From Taudactylus pleione (taxonomy: Eukaryota > Chordata > Amphibia > Anura > Myobatrachidae): a stretch of DNA of 64,000 bases. How positions within the stretch are numbered: the stretch's first letter is position 1; each line of letters begins with the position of its first letter. Below the pieces are notes generated by a model. It made no database searches, had not been told where the DNA came from, and was given only the letters and a program-made list of their open reading frames with translations. The DNA lies in NCBI GenBank assembly GCA_031769625.1, contig JAUIMM010001586.1, positions 348,501 to 412,500 of the forward strand, written 5' to 3'. Shown piece after piece: positions 1 through 13,699 of the stretch. The position numbers were made by a program, and so were the translations under genes.

Positions 1-838
1 AGCGGCAATAAAAGCCTTCTTCAGGTCGCTGAAGTAGGCTTTCATTGCTGCTACGCGTTGGACACAAGACGCTCTAAGAAAATACATTTCCCAGCATACT
101 ACCCATTTCCGCATCCATCATCCATACCAGAAACTGCGAGGACGCTGCCTATAGGGTCCCCGGCAACCACCAGCTTAACGAGGCACGCATCCAGGACTTC
201 GGCACTGCGGACCAGTCTCCTCTCACAGAGAGTTGAGCCACCGACAAGCGATAGAGGACGGCGGAGGATCGCGTGACCTAACAGGATCGCAAGACTCAGG
301 CCGCCCCACCGCATAATGTCCATCTGCAAGAAGGCTTACAGTGACAACTGGCACCCATCCCGCAGGAACCACGGTTGAAGGAGCAGGAACTCTAGAAGAT
401 TAGGGTAAGTTGTCGGACCGGAGGGCACGGAATGCCGCCCCTCCAGAGCGCAACACCCTGGACTTGTCCATTACACATTCTTTAACACCACATTTTTATT
501 TGCAGACTATTGGTTTATGTATTTTTCACTCCCATTTTTTTTCCTCAATCCCCTGGACTTTACACCTTCCGGTTAGGAAGGTGGACTATTCTGACTATCG
601 CATTAGGATTTCTATTCTCTACACCTTCCCCCCCCCCACCCCTGTTCATCACTGGACCTAAACAACCACTTCCCTTTCCCCGCCTCCCTTTTTGTGGTTT
701 GTGCTTGTTAGACTGATTGGGAGTCCGGTAGCAGTGTGACTACCTACAGATCCCTAACTTGGACGTAGCTAGCATTATCTTTGAATAAATAATCTTATCT
801 AAACTTTTAAGCCTTGGAGTGTCACTATTACATGCAAC
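1..838 (+). mobile_element. possible LTR-retroelement 3' end, truncated by the window
   Basis: No convincing protein is visible. The stretch has a pyrimidine-rich run (630-690), an AATAAATAAT polyadenylation-like signal near 784 and then a short AT-rich tail, which is the usual order in the last part of an LTR. Neither a matching second LTR nor a target duplication can be seen, so this is a weak call. The short open frames here have no recognisable domain. Confidence 0.25.
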
Positions 839-1094
839 ACCATCTGTTCCCTACACTACTAAGCGCAGGTATTATTATCTTTTTATACTATAGTGATTAT
901 GTCCATAGTGTGGATGTTCCTCTTTAAATAGCGCTCTCAATAGAGTTTGTTTGATTGACAGGAAACTTTGAAACAGAACTATTAAAGATACCTTTTAACA
1001 CAGTATATGTGTTTTACATTGTGTCATACTGTATGTTTAACTCTTTTAAGAAGTACTTTACAGCATATGCTGTTATAGATTCTATTTAAGAACT

Positions 1095-1325
1095 AGGAAT
1101 GTGCTCCGACCCTCGTGCTTTGGTTTTGGATCTGTATCTCCCTCAAGGTTTTGGATCTGGATTTGGTTTTTCAAACCACCCTCAAGTGTTTTGGTTTTGG
1201 ATTTTTAAATAAAAAATAGAAACCCCGAAATTCTAATTTAAAATCCAAATTCCGAACCGCAAAAAGATCAGATTTATCCGGATCTCCTCAGGATTCATGA
1301 AATTCGTGTGGATTCGGGTTTCTGG
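1095..1325. repeat. TTTTGGTTTTGGAT-rich dispersed repeat
   Basis: Repeated TTTTGGTTTTGGATY motifs occur in the first half, with inverted AATCCAAA-type matches after about 1225, so the segment is a loose fold-back. A similar vocabulary recurs on the opposite strand around 58610-58830. It is probably a non-autonomous DNA transposon remnant; no exact ends were found. Confidence 0.4.
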
Positions 1326-1814
1326 AGAACCAGTCTTCTATAATAATGTTGCAATAAATATTACACTGAACATATAGTGAGGTTTTGTTGGGTCATAATT
1401 ATAGGATTGCACAGCCCATGTTTTATATACTAGTTTATTTGGAAAGATTGCACAACTTTTCTTATATGGGCAGCTACAGCCAATTCAGAACCCAGGCACA
1501 GTTTATATAGAGAGTACCAGGGTCTGCCAAACTTTTTCCATTGTCTGTGTTACAGGCTGTGCCTGCGATCCCGTATGCAAGAAAAGCGGCTCCAGTGTCT
1601 CCATTTATGCGGCCATTCTGTGTGATCATAGGACTACTCAGAAAACTGATCACTGTAGAATCTTCGACCAATGCTGCATCATTGTACATAGATATTTGGA
1701 TTTGCTAAGCCACAGCCGAGCATATCAATACATTCCTCGGTGTCAATGTGACATTTGCATAGTTTCGCCCAACAGCTGTGTACACAGACCTGCAGCTGCG
1801 ACATTAACGTACAA

Positions 1815-2097
1815 CTCTAAATTAGACCTATAGTTAAAAAACAATACACATAGGTCAATTTTAATCAACTTTGATCACTTTAAAATAGATGAAAATCGAT
1901 CAACATGGTTGTTGTGTTTTTGGGGCTAAATCATACATTAACTAACAGACAATTTTTGATTTAGTTTTATAAGTATCAGTAAATGTGTGATTTAGCCCCA
2001 GAAACACAACATCGATGTTGATCAATTTCGATCGATTTTCACCTATTTTAATTCAATCAAACTCAATTGAAATCTACGTTTAGTAAATATACCCAAT
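1815..2097. mobile_element. fold-back MITE
   Basis: Imperfect inverted repeat. ATTTTAATCAACTTTGATC-like sequence on the left faces GATCAATTTCGATCGATTTT and AATTCAATCAAACTCAATTG on the right. TTTGGGGCTAAATCA (about 1918) pairs with TGATTTAGCCCCAGAAA (about 1990). The right end reads AGTAAATATACCC, a terminus also seen in the MITEs near 16070 and 30300. There is no coding capacity. Confidence 0.6.
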
Positions 2098-2528
2098 AGT
2101 AATCAAAGTTTAATGGATGGAAAAAATAACTTTTTGTGGAATTCAACGTCAGACTTAACCATCTTCAATTTACATGGACCCAGCCATAGTTTTGTAACTC
2201 AGAAATAGATAAAGTTTACTGACTCCGTTATCTTTCATTTACATTAAGAAACAGTAATAGAGTATTAATAAACAAGGTCTTGAGATGAAGCCTTTGCCAC
2301 ATCAAAATTCAGTTTTCTATCCAGTACTCCCCTTATACAATGTATACATCGCCTTCCTATCCTGGAAATTAAATACATATATAAAGTAGGACCTTACAAA
2401 TGCTTTTTCATAAGACTAGGGTAACAGAAAATCATGAGTCCATGATACTGTACATACAAACTCCAAAAATAATACCCCATTTGTATATAACTATGCTCGT
2501 GGTCATCATCATTCCCAGCAAATCCAGG

Positions 2529-2953
2529 GCCGGCGCTACCATCTTGCACCACTGGAGGGCTCCACTGAGTAAAAAAAAAGTCTCCTTTCACTTGGCATTG
2601 GCGGCCAGTGCGGATTGGCAGTAGGGTCGGTGGACCGACGTGCTGTGGAGCCGAGTGGCCGACTGTGTCAGCCGAGGGACATTTTATTTTAATTAAGGGC
2701 AGCTTTCCGGACCCTGTCATAGCAAGTAGAGTGGCCCGAGGAGCTCTTCACATTATGAGAAGAGGCTGTCAGCCCTCATCTAGCGAGACAGAGATCCTCA
2801 TCACTCCACCAGAGAGACCGCACAGCAGCTCTGAAACTGGAAATAGGATTGGCTGCAGGCACTGTTCCCAGCACACAACAGGAGCAACACTCAAAGGACA
2901 GCCCCCACACCCAGCTACAGTAGGAGCAGGTAATTGGCCTGGGGGGTTGTGGC
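2529..2953. mobile_element. truncated hAT-like left end
   Basis: It starts CAGGGCCGGCGCTACC, a hAT-type terminus like those at 43625 and 4135. No matching right end is seen before the next hAT element begins at 2954. The 123-aa frame across it has no recognisable domain. Confidence 0.4.
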
Positions 2954-4135
2954 CAGTGGCGGTTCTAGGGGCGGGCTAATAGGGCCGTCGCCCATGGCTC
3001 CGGCCCCTAGATGGCGCCATTGAGTCCCCAGAAGGCAAAAAAAATAAAATCCCATAATAAAAAAAAAACAGCGCCGGTCCCCCCCGCGTTGCCGGGCGCC
3101 CGCTGATATTTGTTATCAGCTGGCACCCGGCTCCCTCCCTGCAACGGCAGCTGAAGATCACTCCAGAGCTCCGGCTCCCGCATAGAGCACTATGGGAGGG
3201 ACGTCATGACTACTACTATAGGGGGCATTATTACTGGGGCTCTACTAATGTGGGCACTACTATAGGGGGCACTACTACTGTGGGCATTGTATTAGGGGCA
3301 CTACTAAGTACTGTGGGCCTTGTGTATAAGGGGCACTAATTTGGGCATTGTGTAAAAGGGGCACCACTGTGTGTCATAACATGAATAAGGGACTAATGTG
3401 TGGCATAATTTGAATTGTGGATACTGTATTATTAAGGGAATTACTGTGTGTGGCACAATGTATTATACAGGGCATTACTGTGTATGGCATAATATGTTAT
3501 GCAGGGCATTACTGCATGTGGCATAATGTGTTATACAGGGCATTACTGCATGTGGTATAATGTGTTATACAGGGCATTACTGCATGTGGCATAATGTGTT
3601 ATACAGGGCATTACTGCGTATGGCATAATATGTTATACAGGGCATTACTGCATGTGGCATAATTTGTTAAACAGGGCATTACTTTATATGGCATAATGTG
3701 TTATACAGGGCATTACTGCATGTGACATAATGTGTTATAAAGGCCATTACTGCATGTGGCATAATGTGTTATACAGGGCATTACTGCGTGTGGCATAATG
3801 TGTTATACAGGGCATTACTGCGTGTGGCATTATGTGTTATACAGGGCATTACTGCGTGTGGCATAATGTGTTTATAAAGGGCATTACTGTGTAAGGCGCA
3901 TTACTGCACATGGCAATTATTTGCCACGAGGGGAGAACTTGGGGGAAGCCCAGCACCTTCATAAGTGCTGGGCACACCCCACAGTGTGATGAATTGGGGG
4001 TGTTCCGCAAGGACACGCCCCCTTTCCGGAAGTGCGTGTAAATTCAGCAAAAAGTTGTTGTTGGGGTTTTTTTTGGATGGGGGGAGCAACTGTGAACTTT
4101 CGCCCTGAGCTCCACAATTCCTAGAACCGGCCCTG
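2954..4135. mobile_element. non-autonomous hAT element with exact ends
   Basis: The left end CAGTGGCGGTTCTAGG matches the reverse complement of the right end, CCTAGAACCGGCCCTG. The flanking 8-mers are GTTGTGGC (2946-2953) and GTTGTGCC (4136-4143), a 7/8 target duplication, which is the hAT length. The 1182-bp body has no transposase. It contains a GC-rich block and an array of about 36-bp repeats. The block around 3180 (an ACTATGGGAG motif followed by GACGTCATGA) recurs near 45115, so the two regions share a family. Confidence 0.8.
3210..3900 (+). repeat. minisatellite inside the hAT element
   Basis: The first part (3210-3360) repeats GGGCACTACTATAGG-type units. From about 3420 a unit of roughly 36-38 bp, GGGCATTACTGCATGTGGCA followed by TAATGTGTTATACA, repeats about twelve times with few differences. 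It is not coding. Confidence 0.9.
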
Positions 4136-4189
4136 GTTGTGCCCACTCTGGACCCAGGGGTGCTACTTTTCCTACAAGTGACAACATGT

Positions 4190-4640
4190 CTCTCCACCCT
4201 CCCTATCCTGTGCCTGATATCCTTTGCCCCAACCCTCCTCACCTGCGTGTGGCAGCTTGTCCTCTCCCCTCACTAGCATGTGACAGCCTAGCCCTTCCCT
4301 TTCTGCAAGGGACGGCCTGCTTCCCCCCTCTCTATGCATGTGCCAGCCTGTTTCTCCCTTTCATAATTAGGTGTCAGCCTGCCTCTCTCCCCTGCGTGTG
4401 ATGGCCCTGCTGCCTATCCCTCTCTAAGCTACAAGTAACAGCTTCCCCCATCCATTCCCTATATATAGCTGTCTTTGCCTACTATACTCTTCCCTACATG
4501 TGATATATTCTGTCTCTCCTCTAACCCTGTTTAACACAGCCACTGTGTCGTGTGTCCTCTCCTTGTTTGACTTATTCTGACTTCCACACCACATGTCCCC
4601 TCCCTTCCCCCTTATCTGTGACAGCTTCATTCTCCTGTCT
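4190..4640 (+). repeat. degenerate pyrimidine-rich minisatellite
   Basis: Units of about 40 bp containing GCATGTGACAGCCT-like cores separated by CTCTCCC-rich spacers. The short frames on both strands are by-products of the repeat. Sequence from 4640 to 4996 shows no gene. Confidence 0.6.
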
Positions 4641-4996
4641 AACTCTAATGTGGTGGTTGTGTGAGGTGCCCAGGGGGTGCTTTTTGCTTTTGCATCAATT
4701 TTCTTTCATCTGTTTGGCTACAATATTCTTTTAGGGTAGGAGCCCTTATCTAAAGAAAGCAGCATTAGATGTGGGCACCAAGACAGTACAGTTAGGTATT
4801 CTATATTGGATTATCACAACTTTCTTCCAGCAAGACGAGTAACTGCCAAAGACCCATACCCACAGGGCAGCAAGGGCTGTACTATGTTGTTTCGCCTAGG
4901 GTGCCAAGATAGCTTGCACCAGCCATGAGCGTATCAACTTTTTCTTTTCATTTTGTACATTATTTGCATCGCAGGTGCATTGAAACACCACTCAAA

Positions 4997-5505
4997 GGGC
5001 CTCATTCAGAGGCGGTCGGAGGATGCAGGCGGTTGCTCAAAAACTGGGCGGCCACTTGCATCCTGACCGCCCGCCTCTGTTGCGGTCATTAGGCTGTGGG
5101 TTAACACAGAGACCATCGCGACCATCGGGGCTTACGACGAGACCCTAGGGTAGGGTCTCCCTTGTCGTAAGCCCCGGAGAGCTTCTGGCTCTGTCTGAGC
5201 CGGAAGCTCTCCACTGACATCACTAGTGATGTCAGTGGGGCCTCCCCCAAACAGTAGGTGTTCCCATGGGAATGCCTCCGTTTGGGCTGCCACCCCCCCG
5301 GCCCGCCTTCCAAACGGGGCGAGCTGTCAATCAACATCGACAGCTCGCCCCTTTGGATCGAGACCCACTACGACCGGCGCTGTCGGTCGTAGCGGGTCTC
5401 ACGCATGCGCACGACGGCGCCGGCGCCGTCGTGTGCATGCTCTGTGGGGGGCCATCGACCCGGTCCGAGCGCATCGGCGCTAACGACCGGGTCTGAATGA
5501 CCCCC
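4997..5505 (+). mobile_element. hairpin-chain MITE, subfamily B, copy 1
   Basis: Starts GGGCCTCATTC and ends GAATGACCCCC, flanked by AAA on both sides (CAAAG if the terminal bases are counted). The 509 bp are a chain of hairpins in the same order as subfamily A. Modules include GGGGCTTACGACGAGACCC with its partner, GAGAGCTTC with its partner, CACTGACATCACT with its perfect mirror, GGGGCGAGCTGTC facing GACAGCTCGCCCC across the loop aatcaacatc, and a GCGCATGCG-type hairpin. Open frames through it follow from palindromic GC-rich sequence and are not genes. Confidence 0.85.
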
Positions 5506-5980
5506 AAAGTGTAATAGAGATACTGGGTTGTGATACAGAAATTAATTTTAAACACACACAATGTTGAAGATGAAGCACACTGGAATTTACCGTGAGAAAA
5601 AGCCATGGCCACTGCATTGCAGCACTTTGTATACAGATTCAGATTCAGTTGTACAAAAGTCACACATGAAATTGATTAGTGCAATCTGGCAAAATAGGTT
5701 TGTCATGCCCAATTGTTTTATTTATGCAGATAAGATGCACATTTTGAGCAAGAAAGACGCTCGGCTTGGCCAAGTTGCCCCGAAACTGGCTTTTTGGCAT
5801 GACTTAATTCACTTAGAGTACAGTATGTTTCCACAAAAGTGCTGTAAAAATAAAAAAAATCAAAAGTCAGATATTGCATTATTATTCCATAAAAATATGC
5901 ACATAAAACACAAAAATATCCATTAATAATAAAATACAATAAAATATAAAAAATCTAGACACTCAGGGTGGGAGGATGGA

Positions 5981-6579
5981 GGGCCTGATTCAGAGCCGCT
6001 CGTGAGCGGCCGCTCATTCGCTCCGAGTGATGTTCGCACATCTGCGCATGCGTATGGGTTTTAGTACGCATGCGCGAACCAGTCAGTGCGGTCGGAAATT
6101 GTGTGCTCGCAAAATAGCGAATGCCTGCTAATTTGAGTGACAGGATGAGGCGTTTGTGGGTGGTAACAGGGGAAGGTGCTTGAAAACGGGGAGTGGAGAT
6201 CCGAACGCAGGCGTGCCAAACGGTCAAAACGGGCGTTTAATGGGAGTGCATAATTAACAAAGCAGCGTCATTGACCACGTCACTTGGTTGTCTTTTAGCC
6301 TGAACTGCTCGCATGATTGTGGTAGGAAAATCCAACCACAAGCACTGCGAGCAGTTCATACGCCTTTCGATGTACTCGATTAATCAAATAAATAGCGGAG
6401 ATGACGTAGGATGCGAGTGGCCAGGGGGCGTTTTTTCCTAAATAGTGAGCGCATGTTTCATTCGCTCGTTCAGACATAGAGGCGTCAACAGACTGCAAAG
6501 AGCGAGCGCTTAATTTAAATAGCCAGACCCTTTTTATGAACGAGCGTCCGCAAATAGCGTCCGGCTCTGAATCGGGCCC
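5981..6579 (+). mobile_element. MITE, subfamily C, copy 1 (GGGCCTGATTC termini)
   Basis: Termini are GGGCCTGATTCAGAGC and GCTCTGAATCGGGCCC. The flanks GGA/TGA match at 2 of 3 bases. It has terminal hairpins (CCGCTCGTGAGCGG), a central conserved segment TGAGTGACAGGATGAGGCG, and a long stem with arms GAACTGCTCGC and GCGAGCAGTTC (about 6302-6358). Related to the copies at 19894-20470 (opposite orientation) and 20980-21600. Confidence 0.8.
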
Positions 6580-8030
6580 TGAGTGTTACTTTTGTATCTC
6601 AATTTGCAACAATATATTTTATGTGACCTCTGGTGTCAAAAATGTGTCCCTATTGGTACACAAATATTTTTGTTACATAAATATATGATATTACTGCCCT
6701 GTATGAAAACATTATTAATCTTATGTAGTATTGTAATTTAATGATCTCCTCACTGTTTCTGTTTTGTATAGTAAACTGTATCTCGCCATTGGCAAGTGGT
6801 ACCTAGAAGTCTGCCAAAATATAAACCTTAAGTCAAGTTAAAGTACATCTGTTAACATTAATCCTAATGCTCAATGGAACATGACATTTCCTTTAGTGTC
6901 TAGAGATTATATTTAAATATTGCCAACTATATTTCTGTATACTTTGTTACACATTTTGAACATTGGGCCTTAATCAGAGGTGGTGGCAGTGTTAATGTTT
7001 GCACAGTTGAGCAAATTTTTGCCACTGTGTATGTGCAAAAAGTACAAGAAACCCCTACAATGCATGCGTACCACTGAGTGTATGCAGAGACCACTGTTGC
7101 AAATGAAGTTGCTTGTATTAGAGCTGGCGACAGACAGCCATGGGCAGTCCTGTGAGATGACTGAAAGGGGGCCTGAAGTGAATGCAAAAGAAGTCCACCT
7201 TATAGGTGTGTTATAAGAATGTCAAGGGCATGTCAGAATGCCTGGCTGTGGTCTCAACAAAGAGCCGCAGCAACAGAGACCATGATTAGAGAACGTTCAG
7301 AAGGAGACAGTGTGCCTACCATAGGGCGTAGTTAGTGTTGATGGTGATGGTGCATAGATGGTGAAGTGTTTGAGTCCACCATCGCGCAGGTCGCAGCCCT
7401 CTGATTTGGTTCCCTAATACAGGTGGTGGTGTACTCTGGATGGGGCGGAGTACAATGAAGACATACAGTGTAGTCGACAAGCCGAGTCAGAGCCAAACAG
7501 ACAAGACGGTACCAGGGAGCAGACAATTACAGGTCATGGAAGATAGCAAAGAGTCAAACCGGAAAACCAAATGCAGTACCAGGGAGCAGATGTAAGCAGG
7601 TCACAGAGGATAGCTAAGGGTCAAACTGCAACACCAAGTGCAGTACCAGGGAGCAGACGTAATCGGGTCACGAAGACAGCCAAGGTCAGCAACGAGCAGT
7701 ATAATCACAGACAGGAACAATGGAGTAAGGTTTGGGAGCCTATAATCTGGCACAAGAGTGCTCCTAGGGACTTCCTTATATAGTCAGGGTTTGAATTAGG
7801 TACCTCCTATGACTTCACAATGGAAGGTGGCCTGGCCCTTAAATCTATTTCAGGTTGGCACGCACGCCCCCAGGGGAGCCAGGACCACATGCATCATGCC
7901 ACTGGGAGGAGTATTACACAGCAGTGAACGCTCGGGACTCCCTGCCCGCTGCCCTGCCACTGACCAGTGCCGCTGGACCCAGTAAGTGCGTGCCATGGTG
8001 TAGCATGATGTAACATTTTCAAAAGTATTT
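6580..8030. other. no gene seen; repeat remnants
   Basis: AT-rich unique-looking sequence to about 6960, then a GGGCCTTAATCAGAGG motif that may be a worn terminus of the same MITE family. From 7508 to 7700 a unit of about 65-70 bp beginning GTACCAGGGAGCAGA repeats three times, as in many LTR leader regions, but no LTR boundary was found. Confidence 0.4.
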
Positions 8031-9180
8031 GTCAGATACGCAAAGTATCATGCGCTCAAACCACTTGGTGAAGCAGCTGGACCAGCCTGGAGCAGATATG
8101 TCTTTTAAATGCTGAAATAAGGTCTCCACTGCAGCTACTGGTGACTCATAAAGATTCCCACACACCTTGCAATTGAGTTATGGGAACATGAAGAAGTCAC
8201 AGGGGGCCTGGACTGTATAGCAGATGACTTAGCTTCTGGATGCAGTCATGGGCCAAAAAATCCACCACTTTCCTGGGCTTGTGTGCAGGTGCATTATCAT
8301 GATGGAGAAGGGCACCACATGCATTATTTCTTGGATGGCACCAGGAAATGGCTTCCAGGACCTGCAGCAGGCATTGGTTGGCATACCAGTCCGCAATGAT
8401 GGTGCACTGCTGCCCAAATGATAAGGTAGCTACATGACCAGTTTTGGCAACAAAACAGCCGCTATCTGCTTTCCCATGATGGAACTTATGTGGTGGTGCA
8501 CCTTCATCTGGGGTCCACTGCGCTGACTGTTGACTGGCTTGAAACTGTAAATACAGGATTCATCACCACTGAGATGATCTACCAGAAAGAGTTTGAGCAA
8601 CCACAATCAAACCTGACCAGCATGTTGTGGCTCCAAGTCAGCCAAGCCTCCTTCTAATCTTGAGTCAGCTGATGGGACGGGACACCCAGCCTGCAGAAAC
8701 CTTGCTCAGGCCAAGATTTCATGTAGTATGGAGTGGATGGATAACAATGAGATGCCTATCTCATTCTCTAACTGGGCCATGGACACCCTGCTGTCCACAT
8801 CAACTACAGATATGTTCTCTTGCATTTTTTCAGTGCGAGCAGCAAAGATGCTAGAGGACACATCTGTATGGCCCACATGGCAGCATTGTTGTCCGCAGTG
8901 ATGACAGACACAGGTCAGCCACAGCACCTTATGTCTTCTAGGGACCATCCCCTGCACCACAATTCTGCAAACTACTCAAACACAGTAGTACAGGATGATG
9001 TTTCCTCCCCAAAAGCAACTAGCAGTCAGCCAAAACTCTCCTGCTGTCACAGACCACTCTTGTAGTCACTGTAGATCATGACTCTCCAGTGGCCTCTATT
9101 AAGCTCCATAATGAGTTTCTTGAAGGAAGTGAACAAGCAGAGTTCTTCGGTGTGCAGTGCTGCTTAAATGTGGTTCTGTG
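8030..9180 (-). pseudogene. decayed mariner-family transposase
   Basis: Read on the minus strand from about 9110, the pieces follow a mariner transposase in order. The N-terminal helix-turn-helix has a DYKSGL..QQES start, TTVFE.FAELWCRGWSLED, then ISVVDVDSRVSMAQLENEIG and SIHSILHEIL. The catalytic region has SGDES (first Asp) near 8560 and HHDNAPAH (second Asp) near 8300, followed by KVVDFLAHDCIQKLSHLLYS. Mariner enzymes cut and paste at TA sites using a DD34D triad. Several frameshifts and stops separate the pieces, so no functional protein is possible. Terminal inverted repeats and a TA duplication were not identified. Confidence 0.8.
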
Positions 9181-9199
9181 CTCTGACATTTCAGAAGAA

Positions 9200-10990
<1,791 letters not shown>

Positions 10991-10999
10991 TGCTAAAAT

Positions 11000-12050
11000 C
11001 ACCACCTGTGCACACATTTCCAACATTCTGGTAGCAATAGGGATCCAATGGAGGGCTTTGCAGATAGTCACAGCATAAGAGAAATGGAGTGAGGGGATAT
11101 TAGTGAGATTGCAGTGTGTGGACAAAATGTGAGAGGTAGGTCAGAGAGGTGGTGATTGCAGTAGTCACGTTAAGAGATGACCAGAGTAAAGATGATGATC
11201 TTGGCCACATCCGTACTGAAGAAAAGGTGAATCTTGACATCATTGATGAAAGGTTCGGGCAAGGGACAACAAGGTGTGTGGAGTGAATTTGAGGGCAAAG
11301 CTAATGATGACCACTAGGCAGCATGTCATTTAAAGAGAGGAGAGAGTGACACCATCAACTTTAAGTAGTGATAGTAGGAGGGGGACAGTGGAAAATGATC
11401 TACACAGTTGAGCTTGAAGTAACATTCAACTATTCAAGTGACGGTGACACAAGGTAGTCAGACACATAGACAACAGAAAAGGAGTGAGGTCAGGGGAGGA
11501 AAGATAGAGTGTTGTTAACAAAGAGGTGATATTAAATGCCAAAGGAGAGTGTGAGTTGACCAAGAGAGGAGATGTAAAAAGATAAAAACAATGGACCAAG
11601 GGCAGAGACTTGGGGAAATAAATAGAGAAAAACGAAGGGAGTAGGCATCAGAGGAAGAGAAACTGAAGGAGCAACCAGAGAGGAAAGGATGGTGCTGAGA
11701 AGGCCAAGGGAATGAAGTGTGTAAAGAAGAAGGTGGTCAACTGTGTCAAAAGAAGCAGTGACTAGAAGGGAGAAGAGGCTCTTTGACTTAGCCAAAAGTA
11801 GATGATTAGTCATCTTAGTGCAGGCAGTCTTGGTGGAATGGAGAAGATGGAAGCCCTGTTGTACAGTAAGTGATTTAAATAATACATATAAAGGTTGGAG
11901 TAGCAGGAAAGGAGAAGAGAGGAAACCTGTCCCAAGTGGGATGACTCTCCATGGAACTAACCTTGTAATTTCCTGCTTCATAAATTTTGAATGTTTAATA
12001 TTTGTGGGAAGATGAATATCTGTGAGAGCTAATCTAAAAAGCAAAATGAT
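11000..12050 (-). pseudogene. decayed L2/CR1-type LINE reverse transcriptase
   Basis: The minus strand carries a partial reverse transcriptase. FDTVDHLLLYTLHSLGL (about 11700-11750) matches the RT block that precedes the palm, and VSALGPLFLSFYISSLGQL follows lower down. These correspond to the FDTVDHSLL and SVGVPQG.VLGPLL blocks of the LINE at 22.0 kb. Below 11530 further scraps continue (FKLN..DHFPLSP), in line with the segment after YADD, but they are broken. The 5' half and the endonuclease are absent. The 190-aa frame at 11532-12104 is a chance run through part of this relic. Confidence 0.7.
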
Positions 12051-12166
12051 GCAAAAGTTTAAAGTAATATACTCACAGTAAAAAAAATAAGATGCTACTG
12101 ACATTGCTATTTTTAAGAGCTTATGAATTTGATTCCAGTGTTTGTACAGCTCTATATATACACTGC

Positions 12167-12452
12167 GGGCAAAATTTACTAAGCGGCAGTTTCTATCCTA
12201 TTCTAAACCCTGGGGGTTTGGTTTTGCAGCAGTCTCTAAATGACAGCCCTGTTCTATTCTATTCTAAAATGTGGTTTGGCGGCGGTTTTGTGGCGGTTTT
12301 GCCAGATTTACTAAGGTCAAAACCGCTGCAAAACTGCCATCAAAACACATTTTAGAATAGAATAGAACAGGGCTGTCATTTAGAGACTGCTGCAAAACCA
12401 AACCCCCAGGGTTTAGAATAGGATAGAAACTGCCGCTTAGTAAATTTTGCCC
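12167..12452. mobile_element. fold-back MITE with 107-bp perfect arms
   Basis: Begins GGGCAAAATTTACTAAGC and ends with its reverse complement. The first 107 bp of each arm match perfectly by eye, then the match decays toward a short centre near 12290-12330. ACTGC flanks both sides (12162-12166 and 12453-12457). There is no coding content. Transcription through it would give a long double-stranded RNA. Confidence 0.9.
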
Positions 12453-12817
12453 ACTGCATCTTAGAATTTGCTGTATACATATTACAGGGGGACTTTTAGG
12501 GTATGTTCTTGATACGTTGACATAATGTTATACAGAAAGAAAAGAAAAGCAGGTGCACGCTCTAAGCACTAAGAGCTAATCAAAACAATTATAATAAACA
12601 CTTCAATGGGAATAGAGTATAAATAATGTTTCTATTTTATTCGAATTAAAATCACCTAAGGGCAGGTGAGAGGGGTGTTATTATCAATATTCTTAGTGCT
12701 TAGAGTGTGCAGCTGCATTTTATTTTTTTTCTGCATAACACTATAAGTCTTAGATCCTGTACCTCTTAAGTCTCAGATAAGTACCTCTTATCATGTTTAA
12801 ACTTAGAGTGTGTAGTC

Positions 12818-13235
12818 GGGATCAGTATGAAATACCGCCGGATGCACTAAAGATTCTGACAAGTATGTATTTAAACTATTACTAAACTATCCCCACCCCC
12901 TTAACCCTAACCCTCCCTTAGGGGTGCCTTACCCTAACCTCCCTCCCAAGTGCCTAACCCTAACCCCACCTGTAAGTGCCTAAACTTAACCCCCCCTTCC
13001 CCTAGCCTAACCCTAACCCTCCCAGGGGGGTGCCTAACCCTAAGTCCCCCACAGGAACCCCTAACCTAACCCTCCCCCCCGCGGCTGTCCACGCCCGGCT
13101 TACCTTCGATCGGTATGCCGGGTGTCGGGCATCGGGATTTTGATGCCTGTCATTAGACCCCTGCCGGGATTTGACAGTAGGGAAGTCGGCGGTCGGCGGT
13201 CAGCATTTCAACCGTCGGCTTTTTGACTGCATCCC
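12818..13235 (+). mobile_element. telomere-like-repeat element, copy 1
   Basis: Starts GGGATCAGTATGAAATACCG and ends GACTGCATCCC. Flanks are GTGTAGTC and ATGTAGTC (7/8). The middle (12890-13080) is a run of CCTAACCCTAACC-type repeats with GGTGCC interruptions. The 3' part has CGGGATTT and CGGTCGGCGG-type inverted motifs. Copies at 17913 and 52873 have perfect 8-bp duplications. Confidence 0.75.
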
Positions 13236-13423
13236 ATGTAGTCTAGCCCCCCTATTTCCTCTGTATTTGTGTATGGTAAGTACACTTGAAGGTAGAGACA
13301 CCTATAGCCTGACTAGCACCCCTCCCATCTACCCTTAGGTGATTTTAATTAGTACGGGTCCTTGCATTTCAAACTACACAAAATGGGCTCTATTTTAGGT
13401 AAGTCCTAGATAAATTGATATAA

Positions 13424-13663
13424 TGGACCAAATGTAATAGGGTGAGAGGTTAGAAAATGTAAACTCTCACATTGGTCGAGTTTTATCTTCAAAGTGGGAA
13501 AACATCTGGATGAAAGTTTAAATTGTGAGAGTTTTTTTAGTCTTAAAGCATGCAAGTTTGCCTGTTCTCAGACTCTATTACATTGGCCGAGTTTAAAAGG
13601 TGTGGGAGGTTACTGCTAAACTCGCACATTTTCTAAGCTCTCACCCTATTGCCTTTGGCCCAT
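13424..13663. mobile_element. fold-back MITE (CAAATGTAATAGGGTGAGAG termini)
   Basis: The left ACCAAATGTAATAGGGTGAG faces a right arm ending CTCTCACCCTATTGCCTTTG. The inner segments AAACTCTCACATTGG and CTCGCACATTTTCTAA also pair. It is an uninterrupted relative of the element at 33204-34860, which has two later insertions. Confidence 0.75.
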
Positions 13664-13699
13664 TGTGTCAGCATTAGGGATATTAGGGACCCACCTGAT

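Noticed and set aside
3420..3870. regular repeat array that could suggest CRISPR
   Set aside because: Units are contiguous without unique spacers, lie inside a hAT element and sit in a eukaryotic genome.
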